From NCBI GenBank assembly GCA_016758965.1, contig JAEPRB010000014.1, positions 1 to 64,000 on the forward strand: 64,000 nt of DNA, written 5' to 3'. Shown piece by piece: positions 1 to 10,241 of the stretch. The position numbers and the translations under genes are program-made. Within the stretch, counting starts at the first letter, position 1, and each line of letters begins with the position of its first letter. The notes under the pieces are model-generated. The model did not search any database. It was given only the letters and a program-made list of their open reading frames with translations, and had not been told where the DNA came from. This stretch comes from Circinella minor (Eukaryota > Mucoromycota > Mucoromycetes > Mucorales > Lichtheimiaceae).

Positions 1-458
1 ACTGGTGTAAGCGTTATATACTAGATATATTGTGTGCGTACCGATGGTGTGTTGTAAAGAGAATTGGACAGGATATAGTGCTATATGATCTTGCCTTCGA
101 TGATTTATGGGTAGACATTCAAAGGTATGTACGAAAGAAAAGCAGAACTATTTGTGGTCTCACGTCAAAATTAAATACATTCTTTGCATGTGTTAGATGG
201 AATCTATAGTTCTTCGCGTAATCTTTTTGTATAAATAAAGAATGAAGGGCAGCAGATGGGTCACTGCGACATAAAATGTTGGGTACCAAGCGTGACATGA
301 TCGAATATGATTCGGCCGTACATGGGTACAATGATGAAGTAGGTGTAGGCTCCAAAGAACTCGTAGGGCGCTTTATCAAATTATCTAAGACTATGAAAGA
401 CATTCTTGTGAGAATTGCATCTGAGATCTCCTCCAACGAAGAAGATAAAACAGTTTAA
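1..458 (+). CDS. 3' end of repeat-family gene, copy A (cut by window edge)
   Basis: Last two exons of a multi-exon gene that is repeated at 7.9-9.5 kb. Exon 1-189 reads from the second base of a codon and gives DWCKRYILDILCAYRW and onward. Intron 190-252 (GTGTTA...CAG) joins in phase to exon 253-458, which gives GSLRHKMLGTKRDMIEY and ends at TAA 456-458. The last exon is 21 bases longer than in copy C and keeps a YNDEVGVGSKELVG segment. I do not recognise the family with certainty. From memory it resembles lineage-specific, highly amplified hypothetical proteins of Mucoromycota. The spaced acidic residues (DMIEY, then DEVG) are only loosely reminiscent of a PD-(D/E)XK fold. The rest of the gene lies outside the window. 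Confidence 0.5.
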
Positions 459-670
459 TGTAAAGGGATTTTCTCACACACGTTAGTTTTCTTTTAGTTC
501 CATTCTTTATATTTGTTTTTATTATCAGTTATATGCATATTAACTAACAGGTAGTCTTATTTTTTAGATATACGAGTAATCAGTATTTATCTGATACGTT
601 TTCTGTGTAAAACTGTTAGAAGAATTGAAATTACCAGTGGAACTTCCGGATTTTTATAAAACATAAAAAC
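1..670 (+). repeat. Direct repeat, matches about 9049-9700
   Basis: Nearly identical to the block starting at 9049, including exons, the intron and about 200 bases downstream of the stop codon. Identity fades near 670 (copy C about 9705). Differences are a few substitutions, small A/T-run indels and the 21-base in-frame segment near 331-351 that is missing in copy C. The length of non-coding identity points to a recent segmental duplication. Confidence 0.9.
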
Positions 671-2279
671 TAATCTACTTAAATATACAGTATGATATAA
701 GAATGTGTTGATTATCACTGGTCGTTAGCACCAATTTGTTCACATATTATACACAAAAAAAAATAATACTTTTGGATTATTTAATTAAAATGACTTTATT
801 AGTGTGATTTTTTTTCTAAAAAAAATACAAGCGCTTGTCCGTGCGATTTCTTTCCAATTCGCTGGTTTGCTAATTATCTTATCATATTAACGATAAAACT
901 TAACAGAATTAAAGCATCTATTTATTTGATATTATGATATTGTTTTCTTGAACTTATCAATGATAAGGACATGGTTTTAAAATAGAAATCAGTGTATTAT
1001 CTTCGTAATATTAAGCATTCTTTAAACTACTTCAGAAAACAGTTGCGTCATTGTAGATAGGAGATACATAAAGTAAAAACCTAATTAAAGTGATACTGCT
1101 CTAATTTGAAGTATTCTTGTCGCAAAAATTGAAGTATTCGCCAAAGTAACTGCATCTTCTGTACTGTCAGCCGGATATTCAATAGCTTGTACTATTATAA
1201 GTAGATTCACCCATCGAGATGCTTTATCTATTAATACGATCGCGTCCACGCTATTTAATAAAAACACGTGCTTACACAGAGTACCGTAGTGAATAATACC
1301 ATAAAAACGTGTAATATTAGATTACCATAATGTATAGCTATATCCGTATATCCATTATCTCATTTTCTCTATCTGACATTAAGCTCAAAAGTTTTTCTAT
1401 CCACTCCTATTTCTCTTCTTGATATAAAGCTATTACCCAACTTCTCCAAACGATATACAAGTTCATATTTGCAGCTGATATAAACACATTCATTTTATTT
1501 TATTCAAACTGCTATTGTGCTACACGGAAGTCTCATATAATGGGTTTTGTTCCTTGTATATTTTTTTTATCTTTAACTTACTAATTTCACTCCTAAATAT
1601 AAATCAGCTTAAATCTGATTGTTAAATCGTTTATATAATTACTCAAATTCATGAACTTTGATAAGAAAAGTCTATATAAAAAGTGTCGTGCAACTCTTAG
1701 TAATAATATAAATAATGTGCGTTATACACTCTATTTAAACATATTGAACTTACTGATTCCGTGCCTTTTCCATCAATATTAAACTTGGGATTACTAATTC
1801 ATTAGGCCAATTACTAAATAAAGTTAAATCAGAAGTAATAAAGTATGCTGTTAATATAACGTTTAAAAGAAAAATAAAATAGCAATCGTGTCAAGGTGAA
1901 TCCTTTCAAGCATAAACAAAGACACGCGTCTTTTTTTAACTTGCCAATCAACTAAAAGAACCAAGTGAACTAATTATAAAATAAAAGTAAATGATAAATA
2001 TTAATATTAATATTACCGTTATTAAGAGTAGATCTTCCACTTAATAATTATGAAGAAACGAATCAACGTTCCTTTCTTTTTTTTACTGTTATTATTGTAT
2101 AAAAAATAAAAAAAATACTCCTCCTAAATTCTCAGCTCCTTCCACATTTGGGATTTTCTGCGCAAAATTCAAGTTTTGCCTTGCCCTCAACGAGCCGCCC
2201 CGGAGAAGTTGACACGAAGCGAAGCGAAGGGGCTCAACCCACGAAGGTGCAAAGATGACGAAGGCTCGTCACATGTAAT
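671..2279. other. AT-rich spacer, no gene recognised
   Basis: About 1.6 kb with many stops in all frames. The longest ORF is a 60-codon minus-strand frame at 1085-1267 with no recognisable domain. Nothing supports a gene or an RNA. Confidence 0.6.
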
Positions 2280-2890
2280 ATTTGGAACTGTATCGGCTAA
2301 AAGATGAATGAATATTTTTTTACGATAAGTCTTGAATTTGTCCTTATAGCACAATGGTTCCATGAAAAACAAATATGCATTTAGAATGCGAGGTAGAAAG
2401 TTGCTTTTCTCTATGACTTTCATCGTATGCGTGGAAGGTACATGTGTTCCATGGTTGGAATCGAAGTTGAAAGTAACAAAGCGAAGCCTCAACAACATAC
2501 ACCCTAAATTACCATAATCATCACTTGGGCAATGCATCCAGGGTATCAACGTAGCGGTCTTCATGGAAAAAGAAAAAACAATAAGAGTTCGCGAATGAAA
2601 GGGCAGTGCCTAGACAGCGTACCACCTAGGATACCACAATCACCACTCGGACAATACATCCAGCGTACCGGCGTAGCGGTCCTCATCCAAAAAGAAAAAA
2701 ATAAAAAATAAATAAAAGAGTTTGCGAATGAAAGGACAGTGCCTAAACAGCGTACCACCTAGGATACCACAATCACCACTCGGACAATACCATCCAGCGT
2801 CCCGGAGTAGCGGTCCTCATCCAAAAAGAAAAAAAAAAGAGTTCGCGAAAGAAAGCCTACCAGCGGTCCTCATTCAAAAGGAAAAAATCC
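2280..2890 (+). repeat. Upstream block of copy B with minisatellite of about 120-133 bp units
   Basis: The block from 2280 matches the sequence upstream of copy C (7480-7765). In copy B its last part is amplified: unit 2591-2723 (133 bp), unit 2724-2844 (121 bp), a partial unit from 2845, and a diverged unit about 2460-2590. Each unit begins near GCGAATGAAA and contains CACTCGGACAATACATCC, ending in a purine-rich AAAAAGAAAAAA tract. Copy C has one unit only. Short ORFs that run through these units on either strand are repeat artefacts. Confidence 0.75.
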
Positions 2891-3219
2891 GTTTGAGGCA
2901 GAAACAATTGTCTCCCCGCTGTGACTAGCTTTTTGTGATGTCCGAAAACACACAGTTATCATAATAGTTTAAATACCTGTAGTTTATGCATTACCTTTTT
3001 CTTCTTTTTCCTCCTTTTCGTAACCATGTGTGCCAAAAAAACTTCTGCAAGTCCTTTCGAACACTCTAAGATATATGATAGCTTTTTGGAGGCTACATAC
3101 TTTTTTTTATTATCATATTGACGTGGCATGTTTTTGAATAAATGATTATTTAATATTAGTATATTTGGGTAGTGTTTAAAAAATTTGCTGCGCGGGAAAC
3201 AAGTGCAATTCTTTAAAAA

Positions 3220-3629
3220 GGGTGCACTAAATTTTTGGGTAATAAACCTTCCTTATTTGGGTTTTTTGGTTAGCCACTGAAAAATTGGGTATCGTCACTG
3301 AACGAGCCTAGAAGTACCCAAAAATTACCCAATAGTGCCTGAAGGAAGGTACCTTTTTTTTTCTTTTTGGATTTTTGATTATTTTTGGCTACTATGATGC
3401 ACCTCATTCAGCTTAATAATACCCTGCACTCTAGTCAACATTATCAGTTATGAATTTTTATATGATATTGAAATTTAATAACAAAAAATAACAAGAAGCA
3501 TAATAGTAAAGCTATAAGGCTCAAAAGGACTCAAACATTGACTTCTCCCATTTTACTTGTACTAGAAAAATTGACTGCTTTACTTTTATTACAGAAAATG
3601 GAAGTACGTACCCAAAAATTATGGCACCC
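3220..3629. mobile_element. 410-bp inverted-repeat element with 9-bp target duplication
   Basis: Left end GGGTGCACTAAATTTTTGGG and right end (reverse complement) GGGTGCCATAATTTTTGGGT form an imperfect terminal inverted repeat. The 9-base flank CTTTAAAAA is present on both sides (3211-3219 and 3630-3638), and copy C has a single equivalent site. There is no coding capacity, so this is a MITE. The 9-bp duplication and G-initial ends fit Mutator-like elements best. The superfamily is inferred. Confidence 0.85.
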
Positions 3630-3789
3630 CTTTAAAAACATTTCATAATATTTGTCCTGCAGAACAGCGTCTTACAAAAGTATATCATGTCAACGTGGGA
3701 CTTGATGTTTATTAAAGCTATCACAGAGCTTAAAATCAATTTATGTATGATAATTTTAGTTTGCGTTGAAATGCTTATGATCTAATATT

Positions 3790-3886
3790 AGGGTCTCTTT
3801 GAGACACAGTTTATACTTTTTGAAGTCTACGAAATCTATGAAATTTCGCAGATTTCAAAAATTAATTTTTCATTTTTGAAACCCCT
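3790..3886. mobile_element. 97-bp candidate insertion in an intron of copy B
   Basis: Compared with the homologous intron in copy C, copy B carries about 97 extra bases between two copies of TAATATT (3783-3789 and 3887-3893). The insert starts AGGGTCTC and ends GAAACCCCT, a weak inverted repeat. It may be a tiny MITE remnant. The 7-base duplication is AT-rich and could be chance. Confidence 0.45.
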
Positions 3887-4222
3887 TAATATTTCTTTTT
3901 TGTTTTATAGAACAAACAGAATGATGACTCAAACTCGGGAACGACCATGCAATAAAACGATTAATGTAAGTATTATTGGCAGCATTACAAGTACAGTTCG
4001 GTTGTATATTTCTAATATTTCACTAGAGTGTCTCAAACCTCTGAAAGTAGCCAATAAGAGAAGAAATCGCTTTAAAGAACTTTGGGATCCCCTCGCTGTT
4101 AGAAGAGATTTTGTTAAAAATAATAATAGTAAAAGTGTATGTTATAATAAGGAATAATCATCTGATGTCTTTTTTTATATATAAATGAATGGATCTTCAA
4201 TATATAGACTCGTAACAATATA

Positions 4223-5012
4223 CAGTGGGTATTCGCTAAACCGGTACTCGTTAAACCGGTATTTCGCTAAACCGGTAGTATCTCTCAAATATCTTTTATA
4301 TACTTAGTAAAATACCAGTGATTCGTTAAACCGGTATCCAGTGAGCTTTCCCAAATATTTACTGGGTTTATAATAGTATTATTTTATATAATATAATATA
4401 ATACTAGTCTTTTTATTGGTAAAATCAGTAATGCAGCTTCTTTTAACGTCATCCCAGCTCTTCCCTTTGTCTTCAGTAGGCTACTTTGTTTCTGTAGCAA
4501 TTAAAATACACAAATCATTCTTGTCGTCAAAAAAAAGCTTCTCAACATCTTGTTGATCTTTTTCGCCAACTTTACACAGATGGTTTTTTCTTTCTCCTCA
4601 TCTGCGTACGTACGTACTTATTTTCAACTTTGTCATGTACTTGTTCATTACCATTGAATATGTAAGTATGTTGTTGATACAATTCATTTTTACTTGTTTA
4701 TTCAACTGCTAACCATGGTCCATGATATTAAACACACTTTGTGGTAAATACAATCTCTGGTTCATTATCACTATTTGGTGAGTACACTATTGTCATTTTT
4801 ATTACTAAAAGATTAGCTTATAGTAGCAAAGCTAGATTATATGAACTATCGTTTTTTTTATCTTATCTGTACAGTTTAATCTAATTATAGTTACTTTTCC
4901 AGTATATTCTACATATTAGTACCAGGTGCATTTCAATTCGCTAAACCGGTAATTCGCTAAACCGGTACAAATCCTCACATATATTGAGTACCGGTTTAGC
5001 GAATACTCACTG
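4223..5012. mobile_element. 790-bp TA-flanked inverted-repeat element, family 1
   Basis: Left end CAGTGGGTATTCGCTAAACC and right end (reverse complement) CAGTGAGTATTCGCTAAACC match over about 22 bases. Both ends abut TA (4221-4222 and 5013-5014). Subterminal repeats of the form TTCGCTAAACCGGTA or TTCGTTAAACCGGTA occur several times inside both ends. CAGT-type ends with TA duplication fit pogo/Tc1-mariner-like elements. There is no transposase ORF, so it is non-autonomous. A second member of the family lies inverted at 10242-11625. Confidence 0.85.
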
Positions 5013-5021
5013 TATTTCTTT

Positions 5022-6293
5022 GGGAATGACTACGGACGCGCCAATTCTGAGCCGGCACTTTAGTAACATGGCGCGCCCTTCGTCTGTTTTATTTATGCTT
5101 GCTCTTGTTCAAGTCTGCTATAATATATGAAACTTGTCTTATTTAAACTTGGTTTTCCTCTACTTTAAATAAAAGAATTATGAATAAAATTAACCATTTG
5201 AAGATCTATTAAAATATATTGTATATATATCAAATTAAATTAAGAATTAATTCCTAAAGTAAAAAAAATCATATACTGTTTTTATTTTTATTTTTGAAGG
5301 CTCCAGTAATGACATTTTGAAATATTTATGTAATGGAAATATTGTACTTATACTAATATTTGATGTTTATATATTAATATAAGCTTGCTATTACGGGATC
5401 CATCGACAAGCAGAATTTTCCAACATAAGTTCATTCTAACAAAAAAATAACATTTGAAGACTACGTATACCGCTATCTTTCATACAAAGTGTTTTTGTGC
5501 TTAAGGCTTGTGCTTGACTCATTCAACAAGATTACAACAATATTTCATATGAGGATGTAATAGAAGTCTTGTTTAAGAATCAAAACCTTGGCTCTGGAGT
5601 CTACCATGAGCTACAAGACAAAGCTATGACTTTTAAAGTGATTTCTATAAGCTATTTTTAGTCATATTTATGTTGATTTGATTTTTTTTTATCGTTTTGT
5701 ACTATTATATTAGTGTCATCTTTTTTTCCGTTCTACTATGTATGACGCATATTCTTTTTTCTTCCCTATTTATATGATATTTACTTACTTCATAATCTGT
5801 ATTATATGAATTATTTCTTTATCCTATGTATAATAATCCTTTTTTCAGCTGATCAAACTTATGACCCCACCCATTCAATATTATAATTCATATATTCTTT
5901 TCTTGTACTTTCGTTTATTTATAACACAGCATAATATATTACGTACGTATTACTGATATATGCCCACATTTAGTACCACTTTTTAATCTATGCCTTACTG
6001 CTTCGCTCCTTTGTTATTGGCTTCTTTGTATAGTTACAATATATTACATTCTTTTGTAATTTTTTGCTTCAGTGCTTTTTTAATGTATTTTATGGGCAGA
6101 AATGGAAAGAAACTCTATGTTCAATTGACACAGTATCTTAGATATATTGTTAATAAGTATTTTCGAGATTGTGAATATCTTGAATAAAAGAAGAAGGGTA
6201 GACGAAGGGCGCGCCATGTTACTAAAGTGCCGGCTCAGAATTGGCACGTCCCTCGTCTGATTATGAATTTTTGGCGCGCCCGTAGTCATTCCC
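5022..6293. mobile_element. 1272-bp long-TIR element with 8-bp target duplication
   Basis: Both ends carry GGGAATGACTACGG, then GCGCGCC-containing inverted repeats that share CCGGCACTTTAGTAACATGG and CGCGCCCTTCGTCT. The 8-base flank ATTTCTTT is duplicated exactly (5014-5021 and 6294-6301). The right repeat has about 31 extra bases compared with the left, located between two short CGYGCCA direct repeats. The internal sequence is AT-rich with no convincing transposase; the 60-70 codon ORFs at 5990-6295 are not recognisable. Long TIRs and 8 bp suggest a hAT or Mutator derivative (inference). Confidence 0.85.
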
Positions 6294-6301
6294 ATTTCTT
6301 T

Positions 6302-7479
6302 TTATACGTACTACATAATTAATTCTCAGTTGTGAAATGCTTCGATTTGAATAAAGAATTGATCCACAAGGATGTGTAATAATATAGATTGGCAGAAAAA
6401 AGGGCTGGAGGACATATATGAATATAAAACCACTTACTGCTTCCTAGCTGCTAAGAAACCCTTTATTTATATACGTTAAAATATCAGGGGCTAATTTACG
6501 TCTAACTAAAATATATCTAATATCAATGATCAACATTTCTACATTGAATATCTATCCTAATATTTTTATATCCAACTATGCGCTCAACTATGATATCGTC
6601 CATTCTTAGTATTCCGCGGATAAGCATATAGATCAATAACTTCATGGTTGAATATATCGTCGTAATGCTCTAACATCATTACAGAACAATATCATATAGA
6701 TATATTGATATCATACGTATACAGTATCGTAAAATAAATTGTAAGTACATCATACGTATCTCTAAGAGTTGGAACGTGAGTGCAGGAGGTGTTTTTAATT
6801 TCAAATATGGAAGTTATGTATAAATTTATCCGTACTAATTTAAAAAATCAAGTTAACATTCTTTTTTTCTATTTTTGATTATTAATTATTAATATAGATC
6901 ATACTGTACAGTAATTATATATTTTTTAACTATTTTTTACATTCTCTAAAAAATTGACTGCTGGTTAAAAAAGTAAGTACATAGAACATATAAAAAAACC
7001 GAGTGTGTACGTACTAGATAAAAAAAAATAGTTCATACATAACATTTGGTGGTCTACGTACTTCAGCATTACTATATTACACTTACGTGTGACACGGAAG
7101 AAATGGAATGAATGACATCATAACGAGTTGTAATTTGGATCTTCCTTTTTAGTAACTTATGCATAACATATAAACTATTAGTTTATATGCAAGTTTATAG
7201 TTAAAAAGATAAATGTCAGTGGATTAAGAAAATATTTAAACTGACTCTTCTTTCCAAAAAATGAACGATTTTATCTATAGGTATTCATAGAGAAAAAACA
7301 GAAGATGAACATGATACGTATTATTGCATGAAGATTGTGATTATAAGTATAGAGCTACCTGTAATGTAATTTTACTTTTCAAAAAAAAAATTTCAAGTAT
7401 AAAAACCATCTTATGAGAAAAATTCAATTGATTTGATAATTCTAAAAAATATACGCACTGTAGTAACAATATTATTATT
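6302..7479. other. AT-rich spacer, nothing recognised
   Basis: About 1.2 kb between the long-TIR element and the upstream block of copy C. It has high AT content, homopolymer runs and no ORF of note. Confidence 0.6.
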
Positions 7480-7765
7480 TGGAACAGTATCGGCTAAAAG
7501 ATTAATGAAAATACTGTTGTTTCGTTTTTTTAGATAAGTCTTGCATTTGTTGTTATAACATTATGAGTCCATGAAAAATCAAATAGCCATTTGAAATAGG
7601 AGGTTGAGAGAGAGTTCTTTCTCTATGATATTCATCGTAAGTGTGGAAGATACAAGTTGCATGGTTGCAACCGACTAAACAGTCACTTTGGATACCACAA
7701 ACAATCACCACTCGGATTATACATCGACCGTACCAGCGTAGTGGTCCTCATCCAAAGTAGTTTTT
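7480..7765 (+). promoter_or_regulatory. Conserved upstream block of copy C
   Basis: Shares long stretches with 2280-2850 upstream of copy B, starting TTTGGAACAGTATCGGCTAA and ending in one unit of the minisatellite that is amplified in copy B. Conservation in front of two gene copies suggests the promoter or 5' flank was duplicated with the gene. No specific binding motif is claimed. Confidence 0.45.
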
Positions 7766-7891
7766 TTTTGTATCAGGTTTTTATTAAAGTACCGATAAAG
7801 AACACTTGCACCTACTTATAAAAACAATGTCGCGACTCAGTAGCAGTGGCGACTGCGCATTTTCTTCTTTTTCTTTTTACTTTTCGTTACC

Positions 7892-9484
7892 ATGCCTCCC
7901 AAAAAAACCTCTTCAAGTCCTTTTGAACACGCTAAAATATATGATAACTTTTTGGAGGGTATATACTTCTATCCACTGTTGTATTGACGCGTTATGTTTT
8001 TATTTTTGAACAAATGATTATTTAGCAACACTAATATACTTTTGTAGTCTTTAAAACATATGTTGCACAAGAAACAAGCACAATTTCTTTAAAAAAATTT
8101 CACAAATTTTCTCCCGAGTATATTATACACAATAGCATCTTACAGCAAGATATAAAATCAACATGGAATCTTATGTTTACCAAAGCTATTACAGAGCTCA
8201 GCATTAATGTATGTATGATAATTTTAGTTCGCGTTGAAGTGCTTATGATCTAATCTTCCTTTTTTATTTGATAGAACAAAGAAAATGATGACCCAAACTG
8301 GGGAACAATTATGCAAGGAATTATAAATGTAAGTATTATTAGCGTCATTACAAGCACAGTTCGGTTGCATATTACTAATATTTCATTATTACAGAAACAT
8401 ATAAAAACTACCACTTCTTCAACCTCTCCAACATCCGCATCCTCCAAAACGTCAAATGTATGTTGTTTTTACTATTATTTGCTATTATATTAAAGTTTTA
8501 CTAACAAAATATGTTGTCGAACAGCTTTCGCTCTCTCACGAAGACCGGGACTCCATTGATCAAACATACATGTCAATGAACCCACATAAAAAGTGGAAAA
8601 TTGAGCCAGGAGTATTTGTTGAAGACAAATGTACGAATATGGAAAGCACAAAGCCGTGAACAGTAAGAGATTTACATTATGTTCTAACAATGGTGAAAAC
8701 AACTATTATTTTATGAGTACTAATTTCATTCTTATTTAGTGCATCTCACTCATTTATTCTCGACCTTGGCGATGTCTATTGTAAAGCATGTCTACAGATG
8801 ACAACAGATAAAGTCGGAGGAAACAAACATCCCACCGCTCACTCAACCACTCCAAACAATGAAAGAATTCGTAAAAAAGTTTAAAGACGTGGTGAGTTTT
8901 GAAACATTTAAAATAATCTATATACCCCGTTTAAATTTTACAAGGAGACTACTGACTGTAATAGCATAATATAAATAGAGTGATATCGATGAGTTGCGAA
9001 ACATTGCAGAAGATGCCCGGTTTCATGCTGTAGAGGAGTTTGATGCCGACTGGTGTAAGCGTTATATACTAGATATATTGTGTGCGTACCGATGGTGTGT
9101 TGTAAAGAGAATTGGACAGGATATAGTGCTATATGATCTTGCCTTCGATGATTTATGGGTAGACATTCAAAGGTACGTACGAAAGAAAAACAGAACTATT
9201 TGTGGTCTCACGTCAAAATTAAATACATTCTTTGCATGTGTTAGATGGAATCTATAGTTCTTCGCGTGATCTTTTGTATAAATAAAGAATGAAGGGCAGC
9301 AGATGGGTCACTGCGACATAAAATGTTGGGTACCAAGCGTGACATGATCGAATATGATTCGGCCGTACATGGGTACAATGATGAACTCATAGGGCGCTTT
9401 ATCAAATTATCTAAGACTATGAAAGACATTCTTGTGAGAATTGCATCTGAGATCTCCTCCAACGAAGAAGATAAAACAGTTTAA
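7892..9484 (+). CDS. Repeat-family gene copy C, uncharacterised, about 8-9 exons
   Basis: Exons that join in phase: 7892-7958, 8048-8208, 8275-8328, 8395-8457, 8525-8655, a segment from 8740, 8979-9237 and 9300-9484. The protein begins MPPKKTSSSPFEHAKIYDNF and includes KSTWNLMFTKAITELSIN, DPNWGTIMQGIIN, a Ser/Thr-rich linker, ASHSFILDLGD, MKEFVKKFKDV, an Asp/Glu-rich helix-like exon DIDELRNIAEDARFH, and a C-terminal GTKRDMIEY exon. Between about 8770 and 8820 the frame must change: either a very short intron (about 34-40 bases) is present or there is a frameshift. The function is unknown. The pattern resembles amplified hypothetical proteins of Mucorales (from memory). It lacks the seven-residue EVGVGSK segment found in copy A. 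Confidence 0.5.
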
Positions 9485-9705
9485 TGTAGGGGGATTTTCT
9501 CACACACGTTAGTTTTCTTTTAGTTCCGTTCTTTATATTTGTTTTTATTATCAGTTATATGCATATTAACTAACAGGTAGTCTTATTTTTTTTTTTTAGA
9601 TACGTATACGAGTAATCGGTATGTCTGATACGTTTTCTGTGTAAAACTGTTAGAAGAAATGAGATTACCAGTGGAACTTCCGAATCCTCATAAAACATAT
9701 ACTTA

Positions 9706-10241
9706 ATTCTTATTGCCAGTTTTAAGATAAAAGGTAGATTTATAATAAAATTTCGACTAAAACACATCGATTATTCATACTATCTGTGATTAGTAACTAA
9801 TTTCATTATCTAGTTTATGTAACATATTGTATGACTTGCATTGATGTTGTAGCAAAGGGGCCGGTGGAGGTAGAAGTGTTCACAACGGAAGCGATAATGG
9901 TGACGCAAAAACAACCCATTAAAAGCAAAAGGAAAATAAAAGTTTCTGGAATTGAAAGATTTCAACAAGTAAAATACAGTTATGCAATGATACCATATTC
10001 TTTTTTTGTTTTTCTTGTCTATGGAATGCCTATAGATAAATAAGTCCAGTTTTTTTTAGAAAAAGACTCATTTATCTTTGCAACTATACATATAAACTAA
10101 TAGACTATATGTTATGCATACTAAAAAAAGGTCCAGGTCAGCTCGTATTTATGTAATTCATCATACCTCTTCCGTGGGATATTGTAATATAATGATGCTG
10201 AAGTAAGGCAAAGATTATGCATAAACTACCTATTTTTTATA
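9706..10241 (+). other. Spacer with one short unrecognised ORF
   Basis: The only notable frame is 9831-10043 (about 70 codons, beginning MTCIDVVAKGPVEVEVF), which has a possible splice donor after GIERFQQ. There is no homology I can name and no supporting exon nearby. Confidence 0.3.

Larger units (their letters stand above)
3026..4157 (+). pseudogene. Repeat-family gene copy B, disrupted
   Basis: ATG 3026 starts MCAKKTSASPFEHSKIYDSF, clearly homologous to MPPKKTSSSPFEHAKIYDNF of copy C. The exon 1 donor GT of copy C is changed here (GGAGGCTACA against GGAGGGTATA), so splicing is probably lost. Exon 2 homology is split by a 410-bp inverted-repeat element (3220-3629). The exon 2 donor is also mutated (AATTTATG against AATGTATG). 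A further 97-bp insertion sits in the next intron. Homology continues through the exon near 3910-3967 and the following intron, then diverges at about 4030 into a reading frame not found in copy C (ECLKPLKVANKRRNRFKELW) that runs to 4157. The 3' half of the gene is absent. Judged non-functional. Confidence 0.7.

Noticed and set aside
119..436. Minus-strand ORF beginning MEEISDAILTRMSF, also found at 9241-9462
   Set aside because: It is the antisense of the conserved last exon of the repeat-family gene; the sense frame splices in phase and explains the conservation.
2187..2928. Overlapping ORFs of 65-125 codons on both strands
   Set aside because: They run through tandem minisatellite units and non-coding flank shared with copy C; there is no conserved protein sense.
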